DNA from: Flavobacterium sp. UBA7663
GTDB lineage: Bacteria; Bacteroidota; Bacteroidia; Flavobacteriales; Flavobacteriaceae
Assembly (NCBI RefSeq): GCF_002483315.1
Contig: NZ_DLHR01000015.1
Coordinates: 170,957 to 234,956 of the forward strand
Length of the DNA stretch: 64,000 nucleotides
Direction: 5' to 3'
This document shows, piece after piece, positions 32,981-42,312 of the stretch. The translations under genes were made by a program, and so were the position numbers. The notes under the pieces are model-generated. The model was not told the DNA's origin, did not search any database, and saw only the letters and a list, made by a program, of their open reading frames with translations. Numbering within the stretch: the stretch's first letter is position 1; the number at the start of each line of letters is the position of its first letter.

Positions 32981-33736
32981 TTACAATTTAATAAATTTCA
33001 CAAATTCTTCTTGTCGTCTTTTTGCCACTGGAAGTGATATTCCATGAGCAAACTCACAATATAAACCGTCTTTTTTTGTAATCTTAATTATCTGCTTAAC
33101 ATTCACAACATAGGAATGATGAATTCTGAAAAAATAATTACTTATTAAAATAGAGCTATATTCACCCAAATTCTTACTGGAAAGTATTTTTTGTTTATTT
33201 GACAAAACAAACTCAGTATACTTACCTTCTGCCTTACAATAAACAATATCTTCTAATTTTATCAATTCGATTTTATCTGAAGAAGAAATAGCGATAAACC
33301 CATTATCACTGTTTTCAACACTTAGACTTTTTATTTGATTTACTTTCTGATTTTGAAAACTAATTTCCATTTCTATTAATTTAATTACTTTGTAAATAGA
33401 AATTATGAGTTCGTTAAAATCTAATGGTTTTTTTTGAAAATCAACTGCATTATGCTTGTAAGCATCATAGGCATTAGTAAGATCATCTGAAATAAATATG
33501 AATTTAGGAATATTAAAATCTAATTCTTTTAGTAAACTAAATGAAGCTAAATTATCAGCTGTTGGTTGTAAAAAAATCAACTCGGGCTTATGCTCCTTAA
33601 TAAATGAAATACTTTGTTTTAAATTATCGCAAAAACCACAAACATCAATTATAATAGCATTTTCATCAGCAAATTTTGAAAGCTGATTGATTACATCTGT
33701 ATTACTATCTACAACTATGGCTTTTATTAATCTCAT
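32981..33736 (-). CDS. LytTR family regulator with degenerate receiver
   Basis: A 251-residue protein with an N-terminal receiver fold (1-120) and a C-terminal LytTR DNA-binding domain (about 150-250: DKIELIKLEDIVYCKAEGKYTEF, then RIHHSYVVNVKQI). The phospho-acceptor position is Gln57 (LIFLQPTADN instead of LxFLDxxMP) and the acidic pair reads IVVDSN, while the Lys in FQKKPLDF remains. It is therefore probably a pseudo-receiver. It is the only DNA-binding regulator within 32-57 kb and lies between a GAF kinase and a CheY-like gene. Confidence 0.9.
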   Translation of the reverse strand: MRLIKAIVVDSNTDVINQLSKFADENAIIIDVCGFCDNLKQSISFIKEHKPELIFLQPTADNLASFSLLKELDFNIPKFIFISDDLTNAYDAYKHNAVDFQKKPLDFNELIISIYKVIKLIEMEISFQNQKVNQIKSLSVENSDNGFIAISSSDKIELIKLEDIVYCKAEGKYTEFVLSNKQKILSSKNLGEYSSILISNYFFRIHHSYVVNVKQIIKITKKDGLYCEFAHGISLPVAKRRQEEFVKFIKL

Positions 33737-33793
33737 CTCGTTAATTTAACTTTATATCTTATAAAGATAATTAATTTTATTATAACACTTTAC

Positions 33794-34993
33794 TTATTCT
33801 TTCGGAATTGTGATAGTAAACTTAGTTCCCTTACCTAAGGTAGATTTAACTGAAATTGTACCTCCTAATTTTTGTGTAATCTTTTTCACGGAGGCTAGCC
33901 CTAACCCGCTCCCAACAAATTCAGACTTTGCATGTAATCTTTTAAAAGGCTTAAAGATAATATCATAGTATTCTGCTGAAATACCAATTCCGTTATCTTC
34001 AACTTCAAAGTAATAATGAAATAAATCTGATTTATAGCTAATTTTTAGTTCTAAAACTCTTTCTTGATTTCTATATTTTAGTGAATTATCAATTAAATTA
34101 TAAAAAATCATATGCAATGCCAACTTTGAATAATGAATTGTAGGCATTTGTTTAAGATGTAACATTGAACTAGATAAATGATGATGTTCAACCAAACTAT
34201 TAAAAATTTGCGCTATAAAAACATTCAAATCAATAACTTCTTTTTCATCAATTTTACTATCTGATTTTGCATAATCTAATAAATCAATAATTAATTGATT
34301 CATCATATCAACATTAGTGTAAATAAATTCAAAATATTTCTTCTCCTTTTCATCAACATCATCAACTCTTTTTAATTCAATTAATTGTAGAAAAGATTTC
34401 ACAGCTCTCAATGGAGCACGCAAATCATGTGCAGCAGTGTGAGCGAAATCTTCCATCTGAGATGAATAATAAGCTGCTTCCTCCTGATATCTTTTTAGTT
34501 CAAAATTCTGCTTCCTAAGTTCAAGCAAATGAATTACTTGGTTAGCTAACTTTTTCAAAATAAGTTTTTGATCATCTGAAATTGATCTTGGGTTATCCTG
34601 ACTTATTACACATAAAGTTCCAAAAGAAATACCATCAGAATTTTTTAGAGAAACTCCAAAATAAGAAACCATTTTTGGTCCACCTGTAACCAATGGATTA
34701 TTTTTAAAACGATCGTCTTCACGCAAATCAGGAACTTCAAATAATTCTTCTTGAGACAAAATAGCGTGATAACAAACCGCATATTCAACTGGTGTTTCGG
34801 CTATATCAATACCAACCTTAGACTTAAAAAACTGTCGCTTATCATCTACCAAACTAAGCAATACTATGGGCATATTACATATATGAGAGGCTATCGTAAC
34901 GATATCATCATACATTTTTTCTGGTAAAGTATCTAGAATTTTATATTCTTCTAGAGCTTTTAACCGAAATTGCTGTTCTCTATTTGGATCCAT
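33794..34993 (-). CDS. GAF-domain sensor histidine kinase
   Basis: A 399-residue cytoplasmic kinase. A GAF domain at about 22-165 (MPIVLLSLVDDKRQFFKSKVG, then FGTLCVISQ) precedes a HisKA domain with H-box TAAHDLRAPL (His189) and a HATPase domain with NLIDNSLKY, DNGIGI, FKPFKRLH and GSGLGL. It has no membrane segment. It starts 28 bases after the OmpA-family gene and sits 57 bases upstream of the LytTR gene, so it may be co-transcribed with the type IX secretion genes. Confidence 0.92.
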   Translation of the reverse strand: MDPNREQQFRLKALEEYKILDTLPEKMYDDIVTIASHICNMPIVLLSLVDDKRQFFKSKVGIDIAETPVEYAVCYHAILSQEELFEVPDLREDDRFKNNPLVTGGPKMVSYFGVSLKNSDGISFGTLCVISQDNPRSISDDQKLILKKLANQVIHLLELRKQNFELKRYQEEAAYYSSQMEDFAHTAAHDLRAPLRAVKSFLQLIELKRVDDVDEKEKKYFEFIYTNVDMMNQLIIDLLDYAKSDSKIDEKEVIDLNVFIAQIFNSLVEHHHLSSSMLHLKQMPTIHYSKLALHMIFYNLIDNSLKYRNQERVLELKISYKSDLFHYYFEVEDNGIGISAEYYDIIFKPFKRLHAKSEFVGSGLGLASVKKITQKLGGTISVKSTLGKGTKFTITIPKE

Positions 34994-35021
34994 TTTTTCT
35001 TTTTTATAAAAATAAGGTTTT

Positions 35022-36950
35022 TCAATGAGTTAAAACAATAAATTCACTTCTTCTATTCATTTGATGTTCTTCATCTGAACATTTAACACCATCAACACAG
35101 CGATTAACTGGTTCTGACTCTCCCAATCCTTTACTTATAATTCTATTTTGAGCTATTCCTTTTTTTACTAACCAATTAAGCGTAGCTTCCGCTCTTTTTT
35201 GAGATAACTCTAAATTATATAAGACTGAAGCCCTACTATCGGTATGCGATTTTATTTCTAATTTAATTGTTGGATTTTCTTGCATTACGTAAAGTAAAAT
35301 AGCAATTTGTTTTTCTGCCTTTTCATTTATTTCCCATTGATCCAAATCAAAATAAATATTTTGAATGGAAAAGAATTTAGCCAAATCGACTCCTTCTTGT
35401 AGTTTTATATTTTTAGGTAACATAACAATGGATTCATTTGAGTTAGAAAACAATGTACTTCTAAAATAATCTTCTTTTGTAGCATACAAATCTTGTTCGT
35501 ATCTTACATACCAACCATTATCTGAATAATTATTATTCAAGAAAAATTCACCATTTGCATTAGTAGTTGTTTTATCAATCAATTTCTTATCATCATCAAA
35601 CAATGTTACAATGGCATTCGCAATTGGAGTTCCAAATAATGCATCTTCTAGTTTTCCAGAAAACACTTTTTCTTTTTCTTCAACCAAAAATTTATCTTCG
35701 GTAAATTTATAAATATCATCACTTCCTTTCCCTTCTAGTCGATTTGAAGAAAAATAGCCTACATGGGTTTGAGAGTTTACAACATAAGAGAAATCATCAA
35801 AAGCAGTATTAATTGGATTTCCTAGGTTAATAGGTTTTGAAAAAGTTGCATCAGCATTGATTTTAGAAATAAAAACGTCTAACCCTCCCAATCCTAAATG
35901 ACCATCAGAGGCAAAATACAATTCGCTTTCAGACGATAAAAAAGGAAACGTTTCTCTTCCTTCAGTATTAATAGTGTTTCCTAAATTTTCTGGAGTACCA
36001 AATGTTCCATTTCCTAAAACTGCTACACGATACAAATCAGATTGTCCAAAACTACCAGGCATGTTGGAAGTAAAATAAAGCATCTTCTCGTCAGGACTCA
36101 AAGCAGGATGAGCGCAATTATAATCATCACTATTGAAGGGTAATTCAGTAACATCTGTCCATTGTCCTTTTTTAAAACTTGCCCTGTAAATTTTAAGTGA
36201 CACCTCATCTTTTGCGTTTTTTTTATTGGCGTTTTTTTTGAAATTATTTTTAGTAAAATAAAGAGTCAATCCATCTTTAGTAACTATTGCAGTTGACTCG
36301 TTAGCATTAAAAATTGTATTTTTAAGAAAAACATCTGGATTCGAAAATGAATTGGGTTTTACAATTTTAGATTCATACAATCTAGAAAAAGATTGATTTG
36401 TCCAGCTATCAACTTTTAAATGATCATGTGTTCTTGTGCTAGTAAATAGAATTCCTTCATTAGATTCAAAAACACCATAATCGCTAAAAGAAGAATTTAT
36501 ATCTAAAGTAGAAATTGTATAACGTTGATTATCTTTCGAAAGTTGCTCTAGGTAATTGGAATTACTTTCATATTGTTGCCCTCGAGAATCAGCTTGTTTT
36601 AATCTAGAAAATATAGCAAAAAAATAATTAGATTTTTCTATATCAGGTACCGTTTTAAGTGTTTGAGAATAGCGATAATAATATTCAAAATCAATATTTT
36701 TTGTTGACTTTATTAATTTTTCATACCAAATATTTGCCTCAACATAATTTGCATTAAAGTAATACGAATCGGCTATTTTCTTATAAATATCAGGAGAACC
36801 ATATCCGTTTTTATCTATTTGAATAAAAATGGAAATAGCATTCATATAACCCAATTTTTCATAGGCGTCATTTGCTTCTTTTAACTTTTTTTCTTGTGAA
36901 AATCCAATAAAACAAAGCATGAAAACAAAATAAGTAAAGAGATTTTTCAT
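35022..36950 (-). CDS. OmpA-family protein with TPR, beta-propeller and CarboxypepD-like domains
   Basis: A 642-residue outer-membrane-associated protein. A signal peptide (MKNLFTYFVFMLCFIGFSQ) is followed by TPR-like helices (about 25-130), WD40/PD40 beta-propeller repeats (about 150-420, including ALSPDEKMLYFTSN and SELYFASDG), and a carboxypeptidase-regulatory-like beta domain (about 430-510). The C-terminal OmpA peptidoglycan-binding domain (about 535-640) has NIYFDLDQW and SHTDSR. This layout is like PorE and other T9SS partner proteins. ATG codons at 36959 and 36950 are both possible; 36950 gives a clean signal peptide. Confidence 0.9.
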   Translation of the reverse strand: MKNLFTYFVFMLCFIGFSQEKKLKEANDAYEKLGYMNAISIFIQIDKNGYGSPDIYKKIADSYYFNANYVEANIWYEKLIKSTKNIDFEYYYRYSQTLKTVPDIEKSNYFFAIFSRLKQADSRGQQYESNSNYLEQLSKDNQRYTISTLDINSSFSDYGVFESNEGILFTSTRTHDHLKVDSWTNQSFSRLYESKIVKPNSFSNPDVFLKNTIFNANESTAIVTKDGLTLYFTKNNFKKNANKKNAKDEVSLKIYRASFKKGQWTDVTELPFNSDDYNCAHPALSPDEKMLYFTSNMPGSFGQSDLYRVAVLGNGTFGTPENLGNTINTEGRETFPFLSSESELYFASDGHLGLGGLDVFISKINADATFSKPINLGNPINTAFDDFSYVVNSQTHVGYFSSNRLEGKGSDDIYKFTEDKFLVEEKEKVFSGKLEDALFGTPIANAIVTLFDDDKKLIDKTTTNANGEFFLNNNYSDNGWYVRYEQDLYATKEDYFRSTLFSNSNESIVMLPKNIKLQEGVDLAKFFSIQNIYFDLDQWEINEKAEKQIAILLYVMQENPTIKLEIKSHTDSRASVLYNLELSQKRAEATLNWLVKKGIAQNRIISKGLGESEPVNRCVDGVKCSDEEHQMNRRSEFIVLTH

Positions 36951-36962
36951 ACTACACATTTT

Positions 36963-37895
36963 TTAAAAGAATCTAGGAGAAAAAATCTTTGATTCTGATT
37001 TAAACACTTCAAAACGCAAAAAGAATTCATGAGAACCCGAATTGTAATTTGCCAATTTAGTAGCCTCCATATCATAAGAATATCCTACAAAAACAGTGTC
37101 AGAAATTTGAAAACCAGCCAAAGCACTTACTGAACCATTAATTCGATAGGCGGCACCAGCTGTTAACTTGTCATAGAACAAAAAATTAGCTGTTACATCA
37201 ACTTGTAATGGAGTACCAGAAACAATTTTAGTTAAAAAAGCAGGCTTAAATTTTACTGTATCACTAAAATCAAAAACATAACCTCCCATAAAATAGTAAT
37301 GCATACTCTCTTTAGTGCTTGACGACCTTGTATTATCATCATAATGCTTAGTTTCTAGGAAATTAGGCACAGAAAGACCTAAATAATATTGATCAGAATA
37401 CCAGTAAAATCCTGCTCCAAAATTAGGAGAAAATCGATTATCCACATTATTTTGCAAGTCAGGATCAGTAGGGTCATAAATACTTAACTTTGAATAATCA
37501 ACATTCAATAGATTTGCTGTAGCTTTGAATCCAAAAGACAAATTAGACAAATTAGCAAATGTAATACGATAAGAAAAATCGGCTGAAAGTGTTTGCTCAA
37601 CTGAAGGACCAATTTCGTCATTTATAATCGACAAACCCCATCCTAAATTAGAATTAGTCATGGGAGAATGAACCGTTGCAGCGGCAGTAATTGGAGCGCC
37701 GTCCAATCCTACCCACTGTGTTCTGTACAAAGCTAAAACACTCAAAGCATCTCTAGTACCTGCATAAGCAGGATTAATAACAGTAGTGTTGTACATGTAA
37801 TTGGTAAACTGAGGGTCTTGTTGTGAAAACACAGACTCTGCAGTAAACAGCAACAACATTGGAGTTGCTACCAGAATTTGAATTAACTTTCTCAT
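36963..37895 (-). CDS. PorP/SprF family type IX secretion membrane protein
   Basis: A 310-residue outer-membrane beta-barrel with signal peptide (MRKLIQILVATPMLLLFTAESVFSQ). The family opening QDPQFTNYMYNTTVINPAYAGTRDALSVLALYR is intact, and the C-terminus KIFSPRFF ends in aromatics. Family members adjacent to type B cargo genes are needed to secrete or attach that cargo, as SprF is for SprB. Here it follows a large type B protein and precedes an OmpA-family gene by 12 bases. Confidence 0.93.
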   Translation of the reverse strand: MRKLIQILVATPMLLLFTAESVFSQQDPQFTNYMYNTTVINPAYAGTRDALSVLALYRTQWVGLDGAPITAAATVHSPMTNSNLGWGLSIINDEIGPSVEQTLSADFSYRITFANLSNLSFGFKATANLLNVDYSKLSIYDPTDPDLQNNVDNRFSPNFGAGFYWYSDQYYLGLSVPNFLETKHYDDNTRSSSTKESMHYYFMGGYVFDFSDTVKFKPAFLTKIVSGTPLQVDVTANFLFYDKLTAGAAYRINGSVSALAGFQISDTVFVGYSYDMEATKLANYNSGSHEFFLRFEVFKSESKIFSPRFF

Positions 37896-37961
37896 TTTAT
37901 ATTTAGGGGATTTAATGATGAGAATTTTATAATATTTGGGTAAAGTTGATACTTACTACCA

Positions 37962-37986
37962 GAAAGGAGTTATAGAAACTCCTTTC
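37962..37986. other. perfect hairpin between the type B surface protein and porP genes
   Basis: GAAAGGAGTT (37962-37971) and AACTCCTTTC (37977-37986) form a 10-bp perfect stem with a five-base loop. Neither strand has a T-run after it, so it is not an ordinary terminator. It could be an mRNA processing or stability element that separates expression of the two genes. Confidence 0.6.
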
Positions 37987-38026
37987 AGAGTAATAAGCTT
38001 CCCCAAAATATCCATAAAATGAATGC

Positions 38027-41000
38027 CTAATTGGATGCTATATATAAGTATCCTGTTTTTTGTACGTTTTTTAAATCGTTTATATTGTTAATAATGTAAT
38101 CGTATGAAATCACATAAAAATAAGTTCCTTGAGGTAATGCTCCATTTGATACGTTAATCGAACTATCTGAAGCTCCTTTGAAAACATTTGTAACATTATC
38201 GTAGCTAGAAGTTTCATAAACTTTAGCACCATAGCGGTTAAAAATTTCCACTTTGTTGTTTGGGTAACATTCAATTCCTTCTAAATAAAGGAAATCGTTT
38301 TTACCATCGCCATTTGGAGTTAAAGCGTTGTAAATTTTTACACCACAATTTAACACCACTTCTTGATTCAGATAAGCAATGTTTCCGCAAGCGTCAATTG
38401 CTGTCCATTTTCTAAAAATCTTTGATTGACTTGTACAATCTCCTGCTTCTTGAGTTTCTTCGTAAGTAATAGAAACCGTATTCGAATTATCTACAGCAAC
38501 AACTTCTGGAACGCTTGGTAAATTTTCACAATCTGAATAAATTACAGCTTCTAAAGATGATGTAAACTCCGGAATTGTTGTATCTTGAATATACACATGC
38601 TGAATCAACTCTGCAACATTTCCACAAGAATCTGTAGCCAGCCAATATCTAATAATTTCTGAATTAGAACTACAAGTTCCTGAAATCACCTCTTCTTCAT
38701 AACTTATTGCAACTGCTGAAGTACAATTATCTGTAGCTTCTAATGTATAAGTAGGTAATAAGTCTATTGAAGCCAAAGTTAAACTACTTGGAATTTGAGT
38801 AAGGATTGTTGGGTTCTCATTATCTTGAATTAAGAAAGTTTGATTACAAGTAAAACTATTTAAAACAGCTTGATTTGCACGATTTTGAGGATCATAAAAA
38901 GTAATTGTATAGGTTCTTACAACAACGCCTCCACAACCTGTATCTCCAGTATTTGAAGCGGTAATAACTACATCACTACACTCTTCGCCAATAATCTCTC
39001 CTGGATGGATTCCTAATTGTTCAAATTCTGCTATGGCTAATTGAGTAGCTGAAGGAATTTCTGAGGCACAAGAAACAATTTCATCTATAAAAACAGGGCA
39101 AACAACATCTACTACACAATTATAACTTAACTGAATGTCGGAAACATTAGACCAATTACCTTGAAAATCTTGAACTCTGTACGATTGAATTGATGGAGTT
39201 CCTGTAAAAGTAGCTTCTGGAGTAAATGACACTTCACCATTAACTGTACTTAAATTCCAAACACCTTCACCTGGAACCTGCATTAAGATTGATGCTCCAC
39301 TAACATTAACTATTGTATTAGGTGCAGTTGGATTTGTAAATTCAATAGTATTAGGATTTACAACATCACCAATAGTATCATTTTGGATTAAATTCATCGT
39401 AACCGACTCGCCTATTACATAATTTGACAAATCAGATTGTGTAACTGGCAACAAGTCAAAACTTATTGTAGCCTCATTGCTTATATTTTCATTATAATCT
39501 CTAATAAAATAAGTTACACTTGTAGGATTTCCAAAAAAAGTAGCCTGAGGCACAAATCGAATCAATCCAGAAATAATATCAATACTCCATCTTCCTTCAT
39601 TTGGCATATCAAATGCTATCAAATTAGTTTCTAAACAATACTCTTTATTTAGAGCATTAACAGGTTCTAAAAATCGAATTCTTGTTGGGTTAACGGCAGC
39701 TCCTGCATTATCATTTTGATAAGCGTTAATAGTAACTTCTGTATTAGGAGCATAAACTAAAATATCATCACTGGCTACTGGACACGTTGGTGCTGTAATT
39801 TCCACTGCTATTTGCTGTTGATTAGCGCATTGAGTAGTTAAATCGGTACAAATGAATTGGTAGGTTCCAACACTTAAATTGTCAATCAAAAAAGTTGATG
39901 TAGTTCCTTGATATTGTGTTCCTGATACTATTTCTTGAATTTTCCATTGATTAGGTAAATTAGACATTAAAACAGAAGCTAATGTTCCATTACAGCCCAC
40001 ACTACTTGCTATTGAAACAGTAGGATTTGGAGCATTGTATACATAAAAAGACTGAGCAAACTCGCGACCACAAGCATCCATAGTTTTAGCTAAATAAGTA
40101 CTTCCTGCTTGTAACCCACTAAAAACAGAAGAACTTTGGTAATTATGAATTTGTTGGTTCCCATTATCATTATACAAAGCGTAAGTATAAGGGGCTCTTC
40201 CTCCTGTAGCTACCATATTTACTGTGGTTTCACATGCTATTATAGATTCAAAAGTGAAAGTTTGTATTGTTGTATTGAAAGCATACTCATATAAAAAACC
40301 ATCTGTTAATCTAGTTAACCCATTTACACCACCAAATTGAACAGGTTGCACTTTATTATTTAAACCAGTAACTCCCCCGAAACGAATAATATAATCTTCA
40401 TTGATAGGCGCCTGAAAATTAATAGTTCCACCAGCAACACTAGTAAAAAAGAACGGAGCTCCACTATTTATTCTACCAGAATTAAGAATAGTCCCATCCG
40501 AGTTATAAATAGCTACAAAAGTTCCTTGTAGCCCTGTTGGGACCCTCATAGAAACCAAAACGGTAGATTGAACTTCGCCACAATTACCTAATTCATAAGA
40601 CATTTCTGTACTTCGTGTGCAATTAGCTTCAAAATCAAATGTTTTTGTTTTACCACATGCATCTGTTACAGTAAAATTATAATTACCCGGTGGAAAAGAT
40701 TTTGCTCCATCTTTTGCTAACAAACTTGCAACAAACGGATTATTTAACTCCATTGAAAAAGGATATTGAATTTGATTTGAATTAATTGAAACTCCAGAAT
40801 CAAACTGTGTACTGTAATTTGATGGTCCAGAATTAACTGTAATTGTTAAGGGTCCAGTAGCCATACTTGAAACTTGCATTTCATTAAAATTCAAGAAACA
40901 AACATCATCAAAGAAAACAGAACCATCACGTGCAGAAGTAGTACAAGCAATCTCAGGTTGAAAAGAGGCAATATCTTGTCTGATTTCTTTTTGAGTTGTA

Positions 41001-42031
41001 AAACCACATGCATCAGTAAGTGTGATTTTATAACTTACTCCATATCTCAACCCCAAACTAATTGCCATTGAAGCTCCTTGAGACACACTATTGTAGTGAG
41101 ACAAATCAACGTGATGACCTATTATTGTATTTCCAAAAATATTTACAACAGGCTGTCCTGGATTATTTACATCTTCAACTTCAACATAAACAGGATTTAC
41201 TAAATTGTTTCTAAATATCTTTACATCATATCCAACAGTACAAGGATTTGAAGGATCTGGAAAAGTTTGAATTCTTGGAGTATCAAAAAACAATTCTTGA
41301 ACAGTTGGCAAACTTAAACTTCCTCCTCTTACAGAACCACAATCATTGTAAGCAGAATAAGTAATATCAGTATTATTAAAAAATGAAATTGGTAATTCAA
41401 AATCTGTTAGAAAATTTCTAATATTTGAAACCGCTGACTGTGGTATTGTATTTACTACAGTAATACTTTGTCCTAATGTATTTGTGAAATTATAGGTAAC
41501 ACTTCCACTTGTAGTTCCAGAAGAAGTTTTTATTCTAAACTTTAAAATATCACCACAAGCAGTAGAAGTAGTTCCTGTTTTTCTATCAACATGTACAATT
41601 GAGGTTGATACAATTGTAGTATTATTTAAACCATTAGGAACAACAATAGTCTTGTCAGAGCTATTTCCTCCACATTGATCAATAATATCTACAATGTAGG
41701 TTCCTGCTGCTAAATCTGTGATGGTGTAAGTACTTGCATTTAAAGAAACTGGAAAATTTCTGGCTCCACCTGGTCCACTTAAAATTCGAACTTGATATCC
41801 TTGATTTGTAAAATCATTTGTACCAGCAGTACTTGATATATTTGACAATCTAATTTCACCATCTGTTCCATTTAAACATCTAGGCGACCATAAGGTATAA
41901 GTAAAACTATCTGCTGGTCTTATTGAACCATTTACACATTGTGCATTGCTTATATTTGAACAAAATAAAAATAAAATAAAAAAAGTATATACTTCAACTT
42001 CATACAATTTTACAAACATTAACTTTCTCAT
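38027..42031 (-). CDS. large type IX-secreted surface protein with gliding-type (type B) C-terminal domain
   Basis: A 1334-residue secreted protein. The start at 42031 gives a signal peptide ending NISNAQ; the longer frame is unlikely. The body is a Cys-rich series of Ig-like domains. Two tandem related domains at about 780-975 contain TEVTINAYQND and ESVTMNLIQND. HYR-like repeats with SCGNVAELIQ and ACGNIAYLNQ follow. The end (NALTPNGDGKNDFLYLEGI, then VEIFNRYGAKVYE) is the gliding-motility-associated type B sorting domain. Adhesin or gliding-related function is inferred. Confidence 0.9.
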   Translation of the reverse strand: MRKLMFVKLYEVEVYTFFILFLFCSNISNAQCVNGSIRPADSFTYTLWSPRCLNGTDGEIRLSNISSTAGTNDFTNQGYQVRILSGPGGARNFPVSLNASTYTITDLAAGTYIVDIIDQCGGNSSDKTIVVPNGLNNTTIVSTSIVHVDRKTGTTSTACGDILKFRIKTSSGTTSGSVTYNFTNTLGQSITVVNTIPQSAVSNIRNFLTDFELPISFFNNTDITYSAYNDCGSVRGGSLSLPTVQELFFDTPRIQTFPDPSNPCTVGYDVKIFRNNLVNPVYVEVEDVNNPGQPVVNIFGNTIIGHHVDLSHYNSVSQGASMAISLGLRYGVSYKITLTDACGFTTQKEIRQDIASFQPEIACTTSARDGSVFFDDVCFLNFNEMQVSSMATGPLTITVNSGPSNYSTQFDSGVSINSNQIQYPFSMELNNPFVASLLAKDGAKSFPPGNYNFTVTDACGKTKTFDFEANCTRSTEMSYELGNCGEVQSTVLVSMRVPTGLQGTFVAIYNSDGTILNSGRINSGAPFFFTSVAGGTINFQAPINEDYIIRFGGVTGLNNKVQPVQFGGVNGLTRLTDGFLYEYAFNTTIQTFTFESIIACETTVNMVATGGRAPYTYALYNDNGNQQIHNYQSSSVFSGLQAGSTYLAKTMDACGREFAQSFYVYNAPNPTVSIASSVGCNGTLASVLMSNLPNQWKIQEIVSGTQYQGTTSTFLIDNLSVGTYQFICTDLTTQCANQQQIAVEITAPTCPVASDDILVYAPNTEVTINAYQNDNAGAAVNPTRIRFLEPVNALNKEYCLETNLIAFDMPNEGRWSIDIISGLIRFVPQATFFGNPTSVTYFIRDYNENISNEATISFDLLPVTQSDLSNYVIGESVTMNLIQNDTIGDVVNPNTIEFTNPTAPNTIVNVSGASILMQVPGEGVWNLSTVNGEVSFTPEATFTGTPSIQSYRVQDFQGNWSNVSDIQLSYNCVVDVVCPVFIDEIVSCASEIPSATQLAIAEFEQLGIHPGEIIGEECSDVVITASNTGDTGCGGVVVRTYTITFYDPQNRANQAVLNSFTCNQTFLIQDNENPTILTQIPSSLTLASIDLLPTYTLEATDNCTSAVAISYEEEVISGTCSSNSEIIRYWLATDSCGNVAELIQHVYIQDTTIPEFTSSLEAVIYSDCENLPSVPEVVAVDNSNTVSITYEETQEAGDCTSQSKIFRKWTAIDACGNIAYLNQEVVLNCGVKIYNALTPNGDGKNDFLYLEGIECYPNNKVEIFNRYGAKVYETSSYDNVTNVFKGASDSSINVSNGALPQGTYFYVISYDYIINNINDLKNVQKTGYLYIASN

Positions 42032-42312
42032 AATTCTACATTTTAGGGAAAAACTTAGCTTAGAACTCAAACAAAAGTCCTTCAACATTTTATGATTCCC
42101 TAAGTAGAAGTAATAACTGTAATGATTTTATTAATAAGTGTAAAATAAGTAACCATATCCAAAAATACTTTGATATACAAACACTTACAATAACCACATA
42201 TTCACTAAAACACTTGTTTTTTGTAAAACTTTTTTTCGTAAATTTACAAAACCCAAAACTTCTCACCTATCAACTTATTGATAACTCAAAGACCTTTTTA
42301 CCCCTTAACATT
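42032..42312. promoter_or_regulatory. shared divergent intergenic region between the surface-protein operon and the kinase array
   Basis: This 281-base AT-rich stretch lies head to head between two operons. Plus-strand candidates are weak (TTG at 42214 with TAAATTTA at 42239), and minus-strand candidates are no better. I see no convincing operator palindrome. It must contain start signals for both directions unless the promoters are atypical. Confidence 0.4.
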
